DNA from: Pseudomonas japonica
GTDB lineage: Bacteria > Pseudomonadota > Gammaproteobacteria > Pseudomonadales > Pseudomonadaceae
Assembly (NCBI RefSeq): GCF_013522925.1
Contig: NZ_JAAMQU010000007.1
Span: forward strand, 186,001 to 250,000
DNA length: 64,000 bases
Reading direction: 5' to 3'
Shown here in pieces: positions 25,034-33,709 of this stretch (positions are counted from its first letter, which is position 1; every line of letters starts with the position of its first letter). The translations under genes were made by a program, and so were the position numbers. Below the pieces are notes generated by a model, which searched no databases, was not told where the DNA came from, and saw only the letters and a list, made by a program, of their open reading frames with translations.

Positions 25034-26494
25034 CTACCGGCGTGGTGCCTGCCCGCAAAGCGACCCAAGCCCAACCAGAACAGCGCTTCGGTTGCGTTTG
25101 AGGTAGGGGTTGATCGCGGCCAGGCTACAAGGGGCCAACGCTTGCAGCGGGCCGCGCAAGGCACCGCGGACAAACAAGAGTGCGGGAGCCTCGCGGGGCA
25201 GCACCGCTTGTTGCTCGCTTAGCACTGTGATGGGCCGCCCCATGTAATACACAAGGCGCATGTCCGCCGTTTCAAGGCTATAGGCCGCCACCCCCGGGTT
25301 TTTCTGCGCTTGCGCTTCAATCTGCCGGAACCCGGCAACCCGGTGAGCAAACACCCGGCCTTCTACAGTGCTGTAGAAAATCACATAACCTACCAGCGTA
25401 ACGATTGGAACAAGTACCAGTGCTCGCTTTGCCCAGCGTGTACTGGTAGTGCTCCAGACCAGATCCCACTGGTAGGCCAACAGCACGGCGATGGCGGGGT
25501 AGACTGGCAAGAGGTACTTCGCATGCTTTTCGGTGAAGCACGAGAACAGCGCGAGCGCGAACAGGGCGTGGCACAGCAACATTAACCCCGCCGGGTTGTT
25601 GCGCAGCCGCAACCATAACCGCCGGGGGCGTATCAGCAAGATCGGCCAGAACGGGGAAAAGTCGCCTGCCAAGTACAACAGGTAGGCATACCAGGGCTCT
25701 GCACCCTGGCCGTCGATCTTTTTGACGATGTCTTCCTGCACCACCGCACCCCAGACACCCCACCCCTGTTGAGCGCCGACGGCGATGTACCAGGAACTAC
25801 CGATCACCAGCATGGCCGCCCAGCCCGGGCCACTGCGCAGGTAGCCGAACGCGCGCGTGTCTTTTGTCAGTAACGCGTATACGAGCACGGGTGCGGTAAC
25901 CCATAACAGGCATACCGGCCCTTTAGTCAGTAGCGCGCTACCGAGCAAGGCGTAGCTGCACCAGACCCACCGCCTTCGGCCCTGAGCGAAGATGTACTTC
26001 CAGGCGCACAGTATGCTCATGAGACAGAGCCCTGTGAGTACCATTTCGATTTCGGCACGGCGCGCAAACAGGCTGAAACTGGCATTCGTCGCCAGTATGC
26101 ATACCGCGAACAATGCAAGCCGCTGCCCGGCCGCTTTGCGCACCTGCCAGTACAGAAGCGCGCAACACAAGCTGGCAAACAAAGCCGACGGTAAGCGCAG
26201 GGTCCACTCGGATAAACTTCCAGTACATTTGACGACTATCAGTGCCAGCCAATAGAACAGCGGTGGCTTGGACAGATACGGCTGCCCGTTCATATAAGGG
26301 ATCAACCAGCTACCGGCATCGTGCATCTCTCGCGTGGCCACGGCCCGCCGTGCCTCGTTTACGCTCATGAAGGGCAAGCTGCCCAAAGCCCAGAAAAACA
26401 ACAGCAGCAAAAGCAGGGCCAGGCCCACAGTTGCCCAGCGCATAGAGAGCAGCGGGTGTTTTATAGGCATCCAGGCACCATGAGGGGCATTCAC
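25034..26494 (-). CDS. ArnT-like GT83 glycosyltransferase (second copy)
   Basis: The product (486 residues) is an integral membrane GT-C enzyme of the ArnT group. It has the short first periplasmic loop with NEARRAVATREM, then SWLIPYMNGQPYLSKPPLFYW, and about a dozen transmembrane helices. ArnT enzymes move a sugar from undecaprenyl phosphate to lipid A or the core on the periplasmic face. It shares the GSWLIP..KPPLF block with the copy at 27539. The gene overlaps the preceding SdiA-regulated-type gene (ATGA), so it is in the same operon. With ugd and the epimerase upstream, the sugar is plausibly a uronic acid. Confidence 0.88.
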   Translation of the reverse strand: MNAPHGAWMPIKHPLLSMRWATVGLALLLLLLFFWALGSLPFMSVNEARRAVATREMHDAGSWLIPYMNGQPYLSKPPLFYWLALIVVKCTGSLSEWTLRLPSALFASLCCALLYWQVRKAAGQRLALFAVCILATNASFSLFARRAEIEMVLTGLCLMSILCAWKYIFAQGRRRWVWCSYALLGSALLTKGPVCLLWVTAPVLVYALLTKDTRAFGYLRSGPGWAAMLVIGSSWYIAVGAQQGWGVWGAVVQEDIVKKIDGQGAEPWYAYLLYLAGDFSPFWPILLIRPRRLWLRLRNNPAGLMLLCHALFALALFSCFTEKHAKYLLPVYPAIAVLLAYQWDLVWSTTSTRWAKRALVLVPIVTLVGYVIFYSTVEGRVFAHRVAGFRQIEAQAQKNPGVAAYSLETADMRLVYYMGRPITVLSEQQAVLPREAPALLFVRGALRGPLQALAPCSLAAINPYLKRNRSAVLVGLGSLCGQAPRR

Positions 26495-27483
26495 TGCCGC
26501 TTCTGAAACGCGTAGAACAGGTTCGGCTCGCTGACGATGTAGAGGTTGCCAGCGGTATCCATGGTGATCCCTTCCGGTTGAGGCGCGTCCTTGTGCAGGT
26601 CGCTGAATGCGGCACGTAATGAGCGAATGCTCACGAAGTGACCATCAGCGTCGAGCTCGGTAATGTTTCGGGACTGGTCACTGAGCACCAGCAAGTGGCC
26701 ACTGGCAGGATCGTAATAACCATCCGAAAGGTCCCGGGCAAACACGCTACGGGATATCCAGGGTGTGAGGTCACGCACGGTGATGCGTACGCCCTGCGCG
26801 TCGAGCGCCTTGAGCAACCCGGTCACTTCGTACATGGCCCGTGGGTCGCGCTCTTTGATGGCAAACAATCGGTCGTTGGCCGGATCATAGGTCACACCCT
26901 CGAAACCTTTGTTGCTGTGGCTCGCGTTGATCTGCACGGCAATGTATTGCGCCTCTTCCACGTGTATGGGGCGCACCTCCTGCGGAATGTTCAAGACGTC
27001 CAGTTGCTGTTGCTCTTCGTCCACGATCACCAGCCGGCCGTTGCCCAGGTAGGCCAACCCCTCGGTGTCTTCAAACCCTACCAAGGGGTACCGTGCCCGG
27101 ATATCACCGGCTTTGCTCAGCACCAGGAGCTCCATGGGAGTATTGTTGGTGATTGCCAGCAAGCGATCGTGATCATAGTCATAAGTGATGCCAGACAAAT
27201 TATGCAGGCTGGCCTCGACGGTTTTTCCGTCGATAACAACGGAGTAGCGAGACAGCCCTATTGTGCTATCCACCGTGCTGGCGGACGCCCTGTAGGTGAG
27301 CCAATGGGCATAAAGCTGTTGGTGCCAGAAATACCGCGAAGAGGCGGCCCACAGAAAGCCGCCTGCCAGCGCAATCGCCATCGCAATCCCCAATGCTGCC
27401 CCTGCCCGCCTGCGCCTACCCCGTGAAACCCCTGCAGTTTTTATACGCTGGTCCTTGACCACCGAAGTTCCATCCAATGGCAT
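26491..27483 (-). CDS. SdiA-regulated-domain (YjiK-like) beta-propeller protein
   Basis: The product has 330 residues from the ATG at 27483, which has AAGGGGG six bases upstream; an upstream in-frame start at 27615 would overlap the previous gene. After a basic N-terminus and one transmembrane helix (about 28-46) comes a periplasmic six-bladed propeller with LHNLSGITYDYDHDRLLAIT read in part, ELDADG and PEGITMD motifs of the SdiA-regulated family. Function is unknown. It is lodged between two ArnT-like genes and overlaps the second by four bases. Confidence 0.8.
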   Translation of the reverse strand: MPLDGTSVVKDQRIKTAGVSRGRRRRAGAALGIAMAIALAGGFLWAASSRYFWHQQLYAHWLTYRASASTVDSTIGLSRYSVVIDGKTVEASLHNLSGITYDYDHDRLLAITNNTPMELLVLSKAGDIRARYPLVGFEDTEGLAYLGNGRLVIVDEEQQQLDVLNIPQEVRPIHVEEAQYIAVQINASHSNKGFEGVTYDPANDRLFAIKERDPRAMYEVTGLLKALDAQGVRITVRDLTPWISRSVFARDLSDGYYDPASGHLLVLSDQSRNITELDADGHFVSIRSLRAAFSDLHKDAPQPEGITMDTAGNLYIVSEPNLFYAFQKRQ

Positions 27484-27538
27484 CGCTCGCCCCCTTACGT
27501 ACCCGCCCTGTGTGTGACGGCAATTTAGGTGGTAGGTA

Positions 27539-29059
27539 TTACAAAGCGTCGGCGCCCCACTCATAGCGATAAACCCGCGCGGGTGGCTGTGGCTGGCAGC
27601 GGCCGTTGTCTGCATCAGGCCCTACGATCAGCCACTCGGCCCTTGAGGTCGAGCCAAGCTTGCGAGCCTTGTCGGCACTGAAACAACGGTCCAGGTCTGC
27701 GGCGGGTATCAATGCAAACGCACCCGGGTGCGTGCGCAGCCACAACGCCGTTTGCTCCAGTGCAGAGGGGTTGGCAAAGCCGAAATGAACGACCGGCTGA
27801 CGGGCATACAGCCAATGCCCTTCGCGCCAGCCAACCAATGCCAGCTCGGCCCCGCCGGTCAGCCGAGCGGCTTGAACCATCAGTAGCTGGTGGGGGTTGG
27901 GGCCGTCCATTATCGGCTCGGCGAAGCCCCGGGCAAACCACAGGCAAAACCATGCCGAAGCCGCCAGCTTGAAGGCCCTCAGGTATTTGGGACGCTGTGC
28001 GAACCACCGGCGGAGCAGCCAGGGGACCAACGGCGCGGCCGCCAGTGCCAGGCCTGGCAGCGCGGGAAAAATATAAAGCTTGCGCTTGCCAGTGCTCAGG
28101 CAGAAAAACAGGACCACCAGCACGACCCACCCTAGCAGCAGTAGCGCCCGGGCATCGCGCTTGCGCAACTGCTGGCGCCACGCAGGGATCAGCCAAGGCA
28201 AGGCAAGCACCAACGGCAGCCAGTACTGCGGTATTACCGTAAGGAAGTACCAGAACGGCTCGCGGTGATCCCAGGCTGCTGCATAACGGCCACCGGTTTG
28301 GTGAAGGAGAATCTCTTTGAGGTACGCAACGTCTTCCGTGCCGCCCTGGAGCCAGACATGAAGCAGCAGCGGCGCCAGCCAGATGGCGCACCCCGCCAGC
28401 AGCGCGAGCAAACCTGCGGCCCATCGGCGACCTTCCCCCGGCATCGCCGGCACACCCGGCCAGCGCTTGCGCACCGCATAGCCATAGGGCACCAGCATCA
28501 AGGCCGGTAGAAAGCCCACGCCCTTGCTGATAATCCCCAGGCCCATCGCCACGCAGGCTAGATAGAACCAGCCCCATGCCGGCCCTAGCAGCAGATGGCG
28601 CACCATCCCATAGAAGCCCACAGCCACCCACAGGCACAGGTAACTGTCGATCTGCCCGGTACGCAGCACGCTGTAGGTCTGATAGCTGGCCAGAAACAGC
28701 AGCGCCGCGATCCGGCCGACCTTCGGGCACCACAGGCGCCGTCCCAGGTCGTACAACACGGCCGTTGCGGTGGCGGCTGACAACAGCCCGGGGATATACA
28801 GGGCCTGCACCGCCGACCCGGTCAACCAGGTGAAGAACGCAACCGTCCACATGAACAACGGTGGCTTGTCGCCATAGATTTCAGCGGCCCGGTGGGGAAT
28901 CAGCCAGCTGCCACTGTGAAGCATTTCCAGCGCAACACCGAGAAACCGCTCCTCGTCCACATTAAGAGGTTGCCGCAGACCAAAGCCTGCACCTACCAGC
29001 AATACGGCGAGCGCGACGAGCGCCAGGCACTGCGCCATCGGCGATTGAAAATGGCGCAA
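27539..29059 (-). CDS. ArnT-like GT83 glycosyltransferase (first copy)
   Basis: This 506-residue membrane protein is a second ArnT-group transferase. The first periplasmic loop carries NVDEERFLGVALEM and the conserved GSWLIPHRAAEIYGDKPPLFMW (in parts), and the protein has about twelve transmembrane helices with a C-terminal periplasmic domain. The start lies three bases after the LAB-N stop, so translation is coupled. Two ArnT-like enzymes sharing one lipid-linked donor could modify two acceptor positions of lipid A or the LPS core. The acceptor is not evident from sequence. Confidence 0.88.
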   Translation of the reverse strand: MRHFQSPMAQCLALVALAVLLVGAGFGLRQPLNVDEERFLGVALEMLHSGSWLIPHRAAEIYGDKPPLFMWTVAFFTWLTGSAVQALYIPGLLSAATATAVLYDLGRRLWCPKVGRIAALLFLASYQTYSVLRTGQIDSYLCLWVAVGFYGMVRHLLLGPAWGWFYLACVAMGLGIISKGVGFLPALMLVPYGYAVRKRWPGVPAMPGEGRRWAAGLLALLAGCAIWLAPLLLHVWLQGGTEDVAYLKEILLHQTGGRYAAAWDHREPFWYFLTVIPQYWLPLVLALPWLIPAWRQQLRKRDARALLLLGWVVLVVLFFCLSTGKRKLYIFPALPGLALAAAPLVPWLLRRWFAQRPKYLRAFKLAASAWFCLWFARGFAEPIMDGPNPHQLLMVQAARLTGGAELALVGWREGHWLYARQPVVHFGFANPSALEQTALWLRTHPGAFALIPAADLDRCFSADKARKLGSTSRAEWLIVGPDADNGRCQPQPPARVYRYEWGADAL

Positions 29060-29062
29060 GGG

Positions 29063-29341
29063 CTATTCCTTAAGCTCTTTGTTTTTGGCGATCAGTTGCA
29101 GGTTACGCAGGTACACGAGAAAGCCGAATGCCTGGCCTATGATAAATACCGGGTCTTCCCGGTAGATGGCGTAGATCAGCAGCAGTGCGCTCCCGAGCAT
29201 GCTCAGGTACCAAAACCCGACAGGTATCACGCTGCGTTTTTTGAATTCGCTGTAAAGCCACTGCAAGACAAAACGGCCAGTGAAAACGGCCTGGCCTAAA
29301 AACCCTACCGTGAGCCAAAGTGTTTCGCGGGTGAAGTTCAT
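29063..29341 (-). CDS. LAB-N (lipid A biosynthesis N-terminal domain) membrane protein
   Basis: The product is a 92-residue membrane protein with three hydrophobic segments. It matches the LAB_N domain: ETLWLTVGFLGQAVFTGRF, then LQWLYSEFKKRSVIPVGFWYLS and ALLLIYAIYREDPVFIIGQ (each in part). It overlaps the GT2 gene by four bases (start 29341) and precedes the ArnT-like gene by three. Small LAB_N proteins commonly lie between a polyprenyl-phosphate glycosyltransferase and an ArnT-like protein and may help in lipid-sugar export; this role is inferred. Confidence 0.88.
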   Translation of the reverse strand: MNFTRETLWLTVGFLGQAVFTGRFVLQWLYSEFKKRSVIPVGFWYLSMLGSALLLIYAIYREDPVFIIGQAFGFLVYLRNLQLIAKNKELKE

Positions 29342-30078
29342 CCGTTCAGCTCCTGGGGTTGGGTATCGAGCCGCGTACGGCGGACCAGCCACCACACGCC
29401 GAACAGGTCGAGAATGCCCACAAGAGCGCGATCAAGGTTGCCGTAGTTGGAAACGCCGGCCTGCCGGTGTCGATGGTTCACCGGGTGCACGACCATCCGG
29501 CCGTGGTGACGCCGGATCAACGCAGGGATGAACCGATGCATGTGGTCGAAGTAAGGCAGCCGGAGAAACGCCTCCCGCTTTATGAGCTTGAGCCCACAAC
29601 CGGTATCCGGGGTTGCGTCGTTCAGTAGCCGGCGCCGCAAGCCATTGGCGAAGCGGGACGCCCAGCGCTTGCTGGCGGTATCACGGCGGTTCACCCGATG
29701 GCCAGCCACCAGTGTTACCGGTTGTGCTACACCGGCGGCGCGGATCAGCGCCAGCATGCCCGGGAGGTCGGCGGGGTCATTCTGACCGTCCCCATCGAGG
29801 GTGGCCAGCCACTCGCCCCGTGCAGCCTGCGCCGCGTGCCATAGAGAGGTGCTTTGCCCGAGTGAAACCGCATGGTGCAGCACCCTGAGGGTTTCATAGC
29901 CACCCGCCTTGATCTGGTTCAGCACCCGCAGGGTGTCATCGGTACTGCCATCGTTTACCACCAGCACTTCGTAATGCTCACCGGCGAGCGCAGCACGCAC
30001 TTCATTCAACAGCAGCGGTAAATTCTGCGCTTCATTTTTTGCAGGTATCAGCACTGATACAAATATGGCTTCACTCAT
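29338..30078 (-). CDS. GT2 polyprenyl-phosphate glycosyltransferase, ArnC/DPM1-like
   Basis: The product (246 residues) has the GT-A fold of DPM1/ArnC enzymes, which load a sugar from a nucleotide donor onto undecaprenyl phosphate at the cytoplasmic face. Motifs: VSVLIPAKNEAQNLP, VVNDGSTDDT, the DxD in LDGDGQNDP, and the CGLKLIKREAFLRLPYFDHMHRFIP block (in parts). It lacks the C-terminal transmembrane helices of ArnC. It follows the epimerase by 18 bases. The neighbouring ugd and epimerase suggest UDP-galacturonate or UDP-glucuronate as donor. Confidence 0.9.
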   Translation of the reverse strand: MSEAIFVSVLIPAKNEAQNLPLLLNEVRAALAGEHYEVLVVNDGSTDDTLRVLNQIKAGGYETLRVLHHAVSLGQSTSLWHAAQAARGEWLATLDGDGQNDPADLPGMLALIRAAGVAQPVTLVAGHRVNRRDTASKRWASRFANGLRRRLLNDATPDTGCGLKLIKREAFLRLPYFDHMHRFIPALIRRHHGRMVVHPVNHRHRQAGVSNYGNLDRALVGILDLFGVWWLVRRTRLDTQPQELNG

Positions 30079-30096
30079 TCAACCCACCGATTCTGG

Positions 30097-31080
30097 TTAT
30101 GCCTGCCGGGCTAGATAAAACGCCCGATACCAGCGCACGAATTCGCCCACGCCTGCTTCCACGCCCACCTGGGGACTGAAGCCGATCCAGCGCGCGAGGC
30201 CCGTTACGTCTGCCCACGTTTGTAGAACGTCGCCCGGTTGAAGGGGCAGATAGTTACGCCTGGCTGTAATACCCAGTGCTGTTTCCAGGCACTGGATAAA
30301 ATCGAGGAGCTTTACTGGCGCCCCTCGTCCGATATTGAAGAGTTGGCAGGGCGCTATCCCTTCCGCCACGGCTGGTGGCCTGGGCAGCAGGCGGTACATC
30401 GACTCGATGATGTCGTCTATGTAGGTAAAATCCCGGGCCATCTCGCCATGGTTATAGACGTCGATCGGCTCACCCTTCACGATGGCTTCGGTAAATTTGA
30501 AGAGCGCCATGTCTGGGCGCCCCCAAGGCCCGTACACCGTGAAAAACCGCAGCCCGGTGGCCGGGATCCGGTACAGGTGGGAATAACTGTACGCCATGAG
30601 TTCGTTAGCCCGCTTGCTGGCCGCATACAGCGAGACGGGCTGTTCCACGGGATCTGCAACACTGAACGGCAACTTGCTGTTTGCCCCGTACACTGAACTG
30701 CTTGACGCATACACAAGGTGGTTCACTGGGTAGGCCCGGCAAGCTTCAAGCACATTCAAGAACCCGACCAGGTTGGCATCGGCATAAGCGCTGGGGTTAT
30801 CAATGGAATAGCGCACCCCGGCCTGTGCCGCCAAGTGAACCACTTCCGTAAAACCCCGGTTTGCAAAGAGGCCCAGCAAGGCGGTTTTATCCACGATATC
30901 CATCTGCTGGAATTCGAAGCCGGGATAGCGCTGTAGCTGTTCGAGGCGCGCGCGCTTCAAATGCACGCTGTAATACCCGTTCAGGTTATCGATACCCACT
31001 ACCCGCATACCTTGGGCGCACAGCTTGCGTGCCATATGGAAGCCAATGAACCCTGCTACGCCGGTAATAAGCACGGTCAT
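30097..31080 (-). CDS. UDP-glucuronate 4-epimerase-like SDR
   Basis: This 327-residue extended SDR has the nucleotide-binding GVAGFIGFH near the N-terminus, the SSSSVYG block, and catalytic YAASK. NGYYSVHLKRARLEQL, VHLAAQAGVRYS and the RFFTVYGPWGRPDMA segment are those of UDP-glucuronate 4-epimerases rather than GalE. Its start overlaps the ugd stop (ATGA), so UDP-glucose would be oxidised to UDP-glucuronate and then epimerised to UDP-galacturonate. It lacks the membrane extension of some epimerases. Confidence 0.88.
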   Translation of the reverse strand: MTVLITGVAGFIGFHMARKLCAQGMRVVGIDNLNGYYSVHLKRARLEQLQRYPGFEFQQMDIVDKTALLGLFANRGFTEVVHLAAQAGVRYSIDNPSAYADANLVGFLNVLEACRAYPVNHLVYASSSSVYGANSKLPFSVADPVEQPVSLYAASKRANELMAYSYSHLYRIPATGLRFFTVYGPWGRPDMALFKFTEAIVKGEPIDVYNHGEMARDFTYIDDIIESMYRLLPRPPAVAEGIAPCQLFNIGRGAPVKLLDFIQCLETALGITARRNYLPLQPGDVLQTWADVTGLARWIGFSPQVGVEAGVGEFVRWYRAFYLARQA

Positions 31081-32405
31081 TGCGGTAATGCCTCGCCGCG
31101 TCCCACGCCGTAGTACGTGAGGCCAACGGCGGCCATCTGCTCGGGTTCAAAGAGGTTACGGCCATCAAACACCACCCGATCCGCCAGTTGTCTGGGCACC
31201 GCTTCCAGATCCATTACCCGATAATCCTGCCATTCGGTCACGATCAACAACGCATCGGCGCCCGCAAGAGCTTCTTCCTTAGTGGGTGCGAGCCTGAGGT
31301 CGGAGCGTTCACCATAATGCTGCCGCACCGCTTCCATCGCCTGGGGATCGTGGGCGTGTATCAGCGCGCCGGCATTCCAGAGCGCCTGCAGCAGAACAAG
31401 GCTTGAAGCTTCGCGGATGTCGTCGGTGTTGGGCTTGAATGCCAAGCCCCACACGGCGAATGTTTTACCGCTGAGCGCCCCCCGATAATGAGCGTGGATT
31501 TTTTCAAACATCCGCAGCTTCTGGGCGGTGTTGGCCGCTTCCACTGCGCGCGCTACAGGGGCCTCCACGCCGTGGGCATCGCAGGCCTGGATCAGGGCCC
31601 GCAGGTCTTTGGGGAAACATGAACCCCCGAACCCGCAACCGGGGTAGATAAAGTCATAACCTATGCGCGGGTCAGAACCAATACCGCGGCGCACCATTTC
31701 TATATCCGCGCCCAACGTATCCGCGAGGTTGGCCATTTCATTGATAAAGGAAATTTTTGTCGCCAACATGCAGTTGGCTGCGTATTTGGTAAGTTCCGCG
31801 CTGCGAGCATCCATCAGCATTAACTTCTCGCGGTTGCGGCTAAAGGGCTGATACAGCTCACGCAGCAACTCCACAGCCTCCGCCGCTGCGCCGCCAATGA
31901 TAATTCGATCCGGCCGCATGCAGTCTTCTACCGCCGAGCCCTCCTTCAAAAACTCTGGATTGCACACCACCTGGGAGCCCGACGCAGGGCCGCCGAGCTG
32001 TTCAAGCCTGGCTTTGATACGGTCTACGGTGCCGACCGGGGACGTGGATTTGTTCACGATCACCTTGGCAGCCTCGGCATTTGCCGAGAGTGTGTCTATC
32101 ACTGAAAACACTGCGCGCAGGTCTGCGCTGCCGTCCGCGAGGGGTGGCGTGCCGACGGCCACAAAGATCAGCTGGGCGAATGCAACGCCTGCAGTCGCGC
32201 TCGTGGTGAAGTGCAGACGGCCGAGCTGCAGGTTCTTCTGCAGCATCGGGGCAAGCCCGGGCTCGTAGATGGGGCACACGCCGTCACTGAGCAAGGCGAC
32301 TCTGTGCTCGTCCACGTCTATGCAGCATACGCTATGGCCCACCTGCGCAAGGCAGACGGCTTGGGTAAGGCCTACGTAGCCGGTTCCAAAAACGGTGACT
32401 TTCAT
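31077..32405 (-). CDS. ugd: UDP-glucose 6-dehydrogenase
   Basis: The product (442 residues) oxidises UDP-glucose to UDP-glucuronate with two NAD+. The N-terminal Rossmann motif is GTGYVGL, followed by VGTPP, NPEFLKEGSAV and the catalytic cysteine in YPGCGFGGSCFPKD. Length and domain order (NAD domain, central helix, UDP-binding domain with GLAFKPNTDDIREA) are those of the family. It is first in the minus-strand envelope-glycan operon; the start at 32405 opens into the 287-base region that also faces the Fe3+ transporter genes. Confidence 0.95.
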   Translation of the reverse strand: MKVTVFGTGYVGLTQAVCLAQVGHSVCCIDVDEHRVALLSDGVCPIYEPGLAPMLQKNLQLGRLHFTTSATAGVAFAQLIFVAVGTPPLADGSADLRAVFSVIDTLSANAEAAKVIVNKSTSPVGTVDRIKARLEQLGGPASGSQVVCNPEFLKEGSAVEDCMRPDRIIIGGAAAEAVELLRELYQPFSRNREKLMLMDARSAELTKYAANCMLATKISFINEMANLADTLGADIEMVRRGIGSDPRIGYDFIYPGCGFGGSCFPKDLRALIQACDAHGVEAPVARAVEAANTAQKLRMFEKIHAHYRGALSGKTFAVWGLAFKPNTDDIREASSLVLLQALWNAGALIHAHDPQAMEAVRQHYGERSDLRLAPTKEEALAGADALLIVTEWQDYRVMDLEAVPRQLADRVVFDGRNLFEPEQMAAVGLTYYGVGRGEALPQ

Positions 32406-32692
32406 TCCATGAGTCCCTGTCTTTCTTCTCGTAGAACTAGCCAGCCACCGAGTAAGTCCTTGGGCCGGGTATAACGCTCCATGGATGCTTTACGAACCGT
32501 TATGAAAATTTTGTCACATCTTTATTTAAGCATTGTGAAGGGCACTGTAACTGTCACGCCAAGGTCGCCCTCGGATCTGACTGGGTTAACCAACTATGAC
32601 GATCCCCATCACATTCCTTTTACTTTCCGCGCTCCAGAATGCGCGCCGGTCAATCTAAACAATTCGTAATGCCGTTAAAAAGGACCTTTGAA
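32406..32692. promoter_or_regulatory. Divergent region between ugd and the Fe3+-type ABC operon
   Basis: The region is more AT-rich than its surroundings and contains no gene. TTTAAG (32525-32530) and GTGAAG (32535-32540) weakly resemble a PmrA/QseB-type direct repeat, but the match is too poor to call. I see no convincing Fur box. Confidence 0.35.
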
Positions 32693-33706
32693 ATGTGCTC
32701 TGGTATACCCCGCGCGTGCATTCTTGCGGCGATAGTCGCGGCCTTGGCGGCTGCAGGCCAGGCCTCGGCGGCTGAAAACGCTTCGCTTGTCATCTATAAC
32801 GCTCAGCACGAAAGCCTTGCCAAGGCCTGGGTGGAAGGGTTTACCAAGGAAACAGGAATCCACGTCACCGTGCGCAATGGCGACGATACCGAGCTTGCGA
32901 ACCAGATCCTTCAGGAAGGTTCTGCGTCACCGGCAGACGTATTTCTGACCGAAAACTCGCCCGCCATGGTGCTGGTTGACAGCGCCGGGATGTTCGCGCC
33001 TCTGCTACCCGAAACCCGTGAGCAAGTGGCGGCGCCTTACCGCCCCGCGAACGCCCATTGGGTGGGCATCGCCGCGCGTTCCACGGTATTTGTCTACAAC
33101 CCGAAAAAGCTCAGCGACAAGGCCCTGCCGGGGTCGATCATGGACCTGGCCCAGCCGGCCTGGAAAGGCCGCTGGGGCGCATCGCCTACCGGTGGCGACT
33201 TCCAGGCCATCGTTGCCGGAATGCTCGAACTCAAAGGTGAGGCAGCAACGCTCGGCTGGCTCAAGGCAATGAAGGCCAACGCTACTATGTTCCGAGGCAA
33301 TTCGGCGGTGCTCAAGGCGGTGAATGCCGGCCAGATCGACAGCGGCGTGATCTATCACTATTACCGGTTTGTCGACCAGGCAAAAACCGGCGAAAACAGC
33401 AATAACGTATCGATTCAATATTTCCGCAACCAGGACCCGGGCGCTTTCATCAGTATTTCCGGAGGTGGCGTGCTCAAAACCAGCCACCACGGCGACGAAG
33501 CGCAGGCTTTTTTGAAATGGGTGACCGGCAAGGGCGGCCAGGCTGTTCTGCGCGAGGGCAACTCGTTCGAGTATGCAGTGGGTGAGAACGCCAGCTCCAA
33601 CACGGCGTTGGTTCCACTAAAAGAGTTGAACGCCCCGACCCTCGACGCGTCCAGGCTCGACAGCAAGAAGGTGGTGGCACTGATGACCGAAGCGGGGCTG
33701 CTGTAA
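32693..33706 (+). CDS. Fe3+-type ABC transporter substrate-binding protein
   Basis: The product has 337 residues from the ATG at 32693, chosen because AAGGA lies eight bases upstream. A signal peptide ends QASA. The mature protein starts with the FbpA-type strand LVIYNAQHE and carries the tyrosine pair in VIYHYYRF that binds ferric iron in FbpA/FutA proteins. The fold class also includes proteins for other anions, so iron is likely but not certain. The permease starts three bases after the stop. Confidence 0.87.
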   Translation: MCSGIPRACILAAIVAALAAAGQASAAENASLVIYNAQHESLAKAWVEGFTKETGIHVTVRNGDDTELANQILQEGSASPADVFLTENSPAMVLVDSAGMFAPLLPETREQVAAPYRPANAHWVGIAARSTVFVYNPKKLSDKALPGSIMDLAQPAWKGRWGASPTGGDFQAIVAGMLELKGEAATLGWLKAMKANATMFRGNSAVLKAVNAGQIDSGVIYHYYRFVDQAKTGENSNNVSIQYFRNQDPGAFISISGGGVLKTSHHGDEAQAFLKWVTGKGGQAVLREGNSFEYAVGENASSNTALVPLKELNAPTLDASRLDSKKVVALMTEAGLL

Positions 33707-33709
33707 CCG

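Noticed and set aside
32525..32540. PmrA/QseB box upstream of ugd
   Set aside because: TTTAAG-N4-GTGAAG has the wrong spacing and only one good half; too weak to claim regulation by the nearby response regulator.
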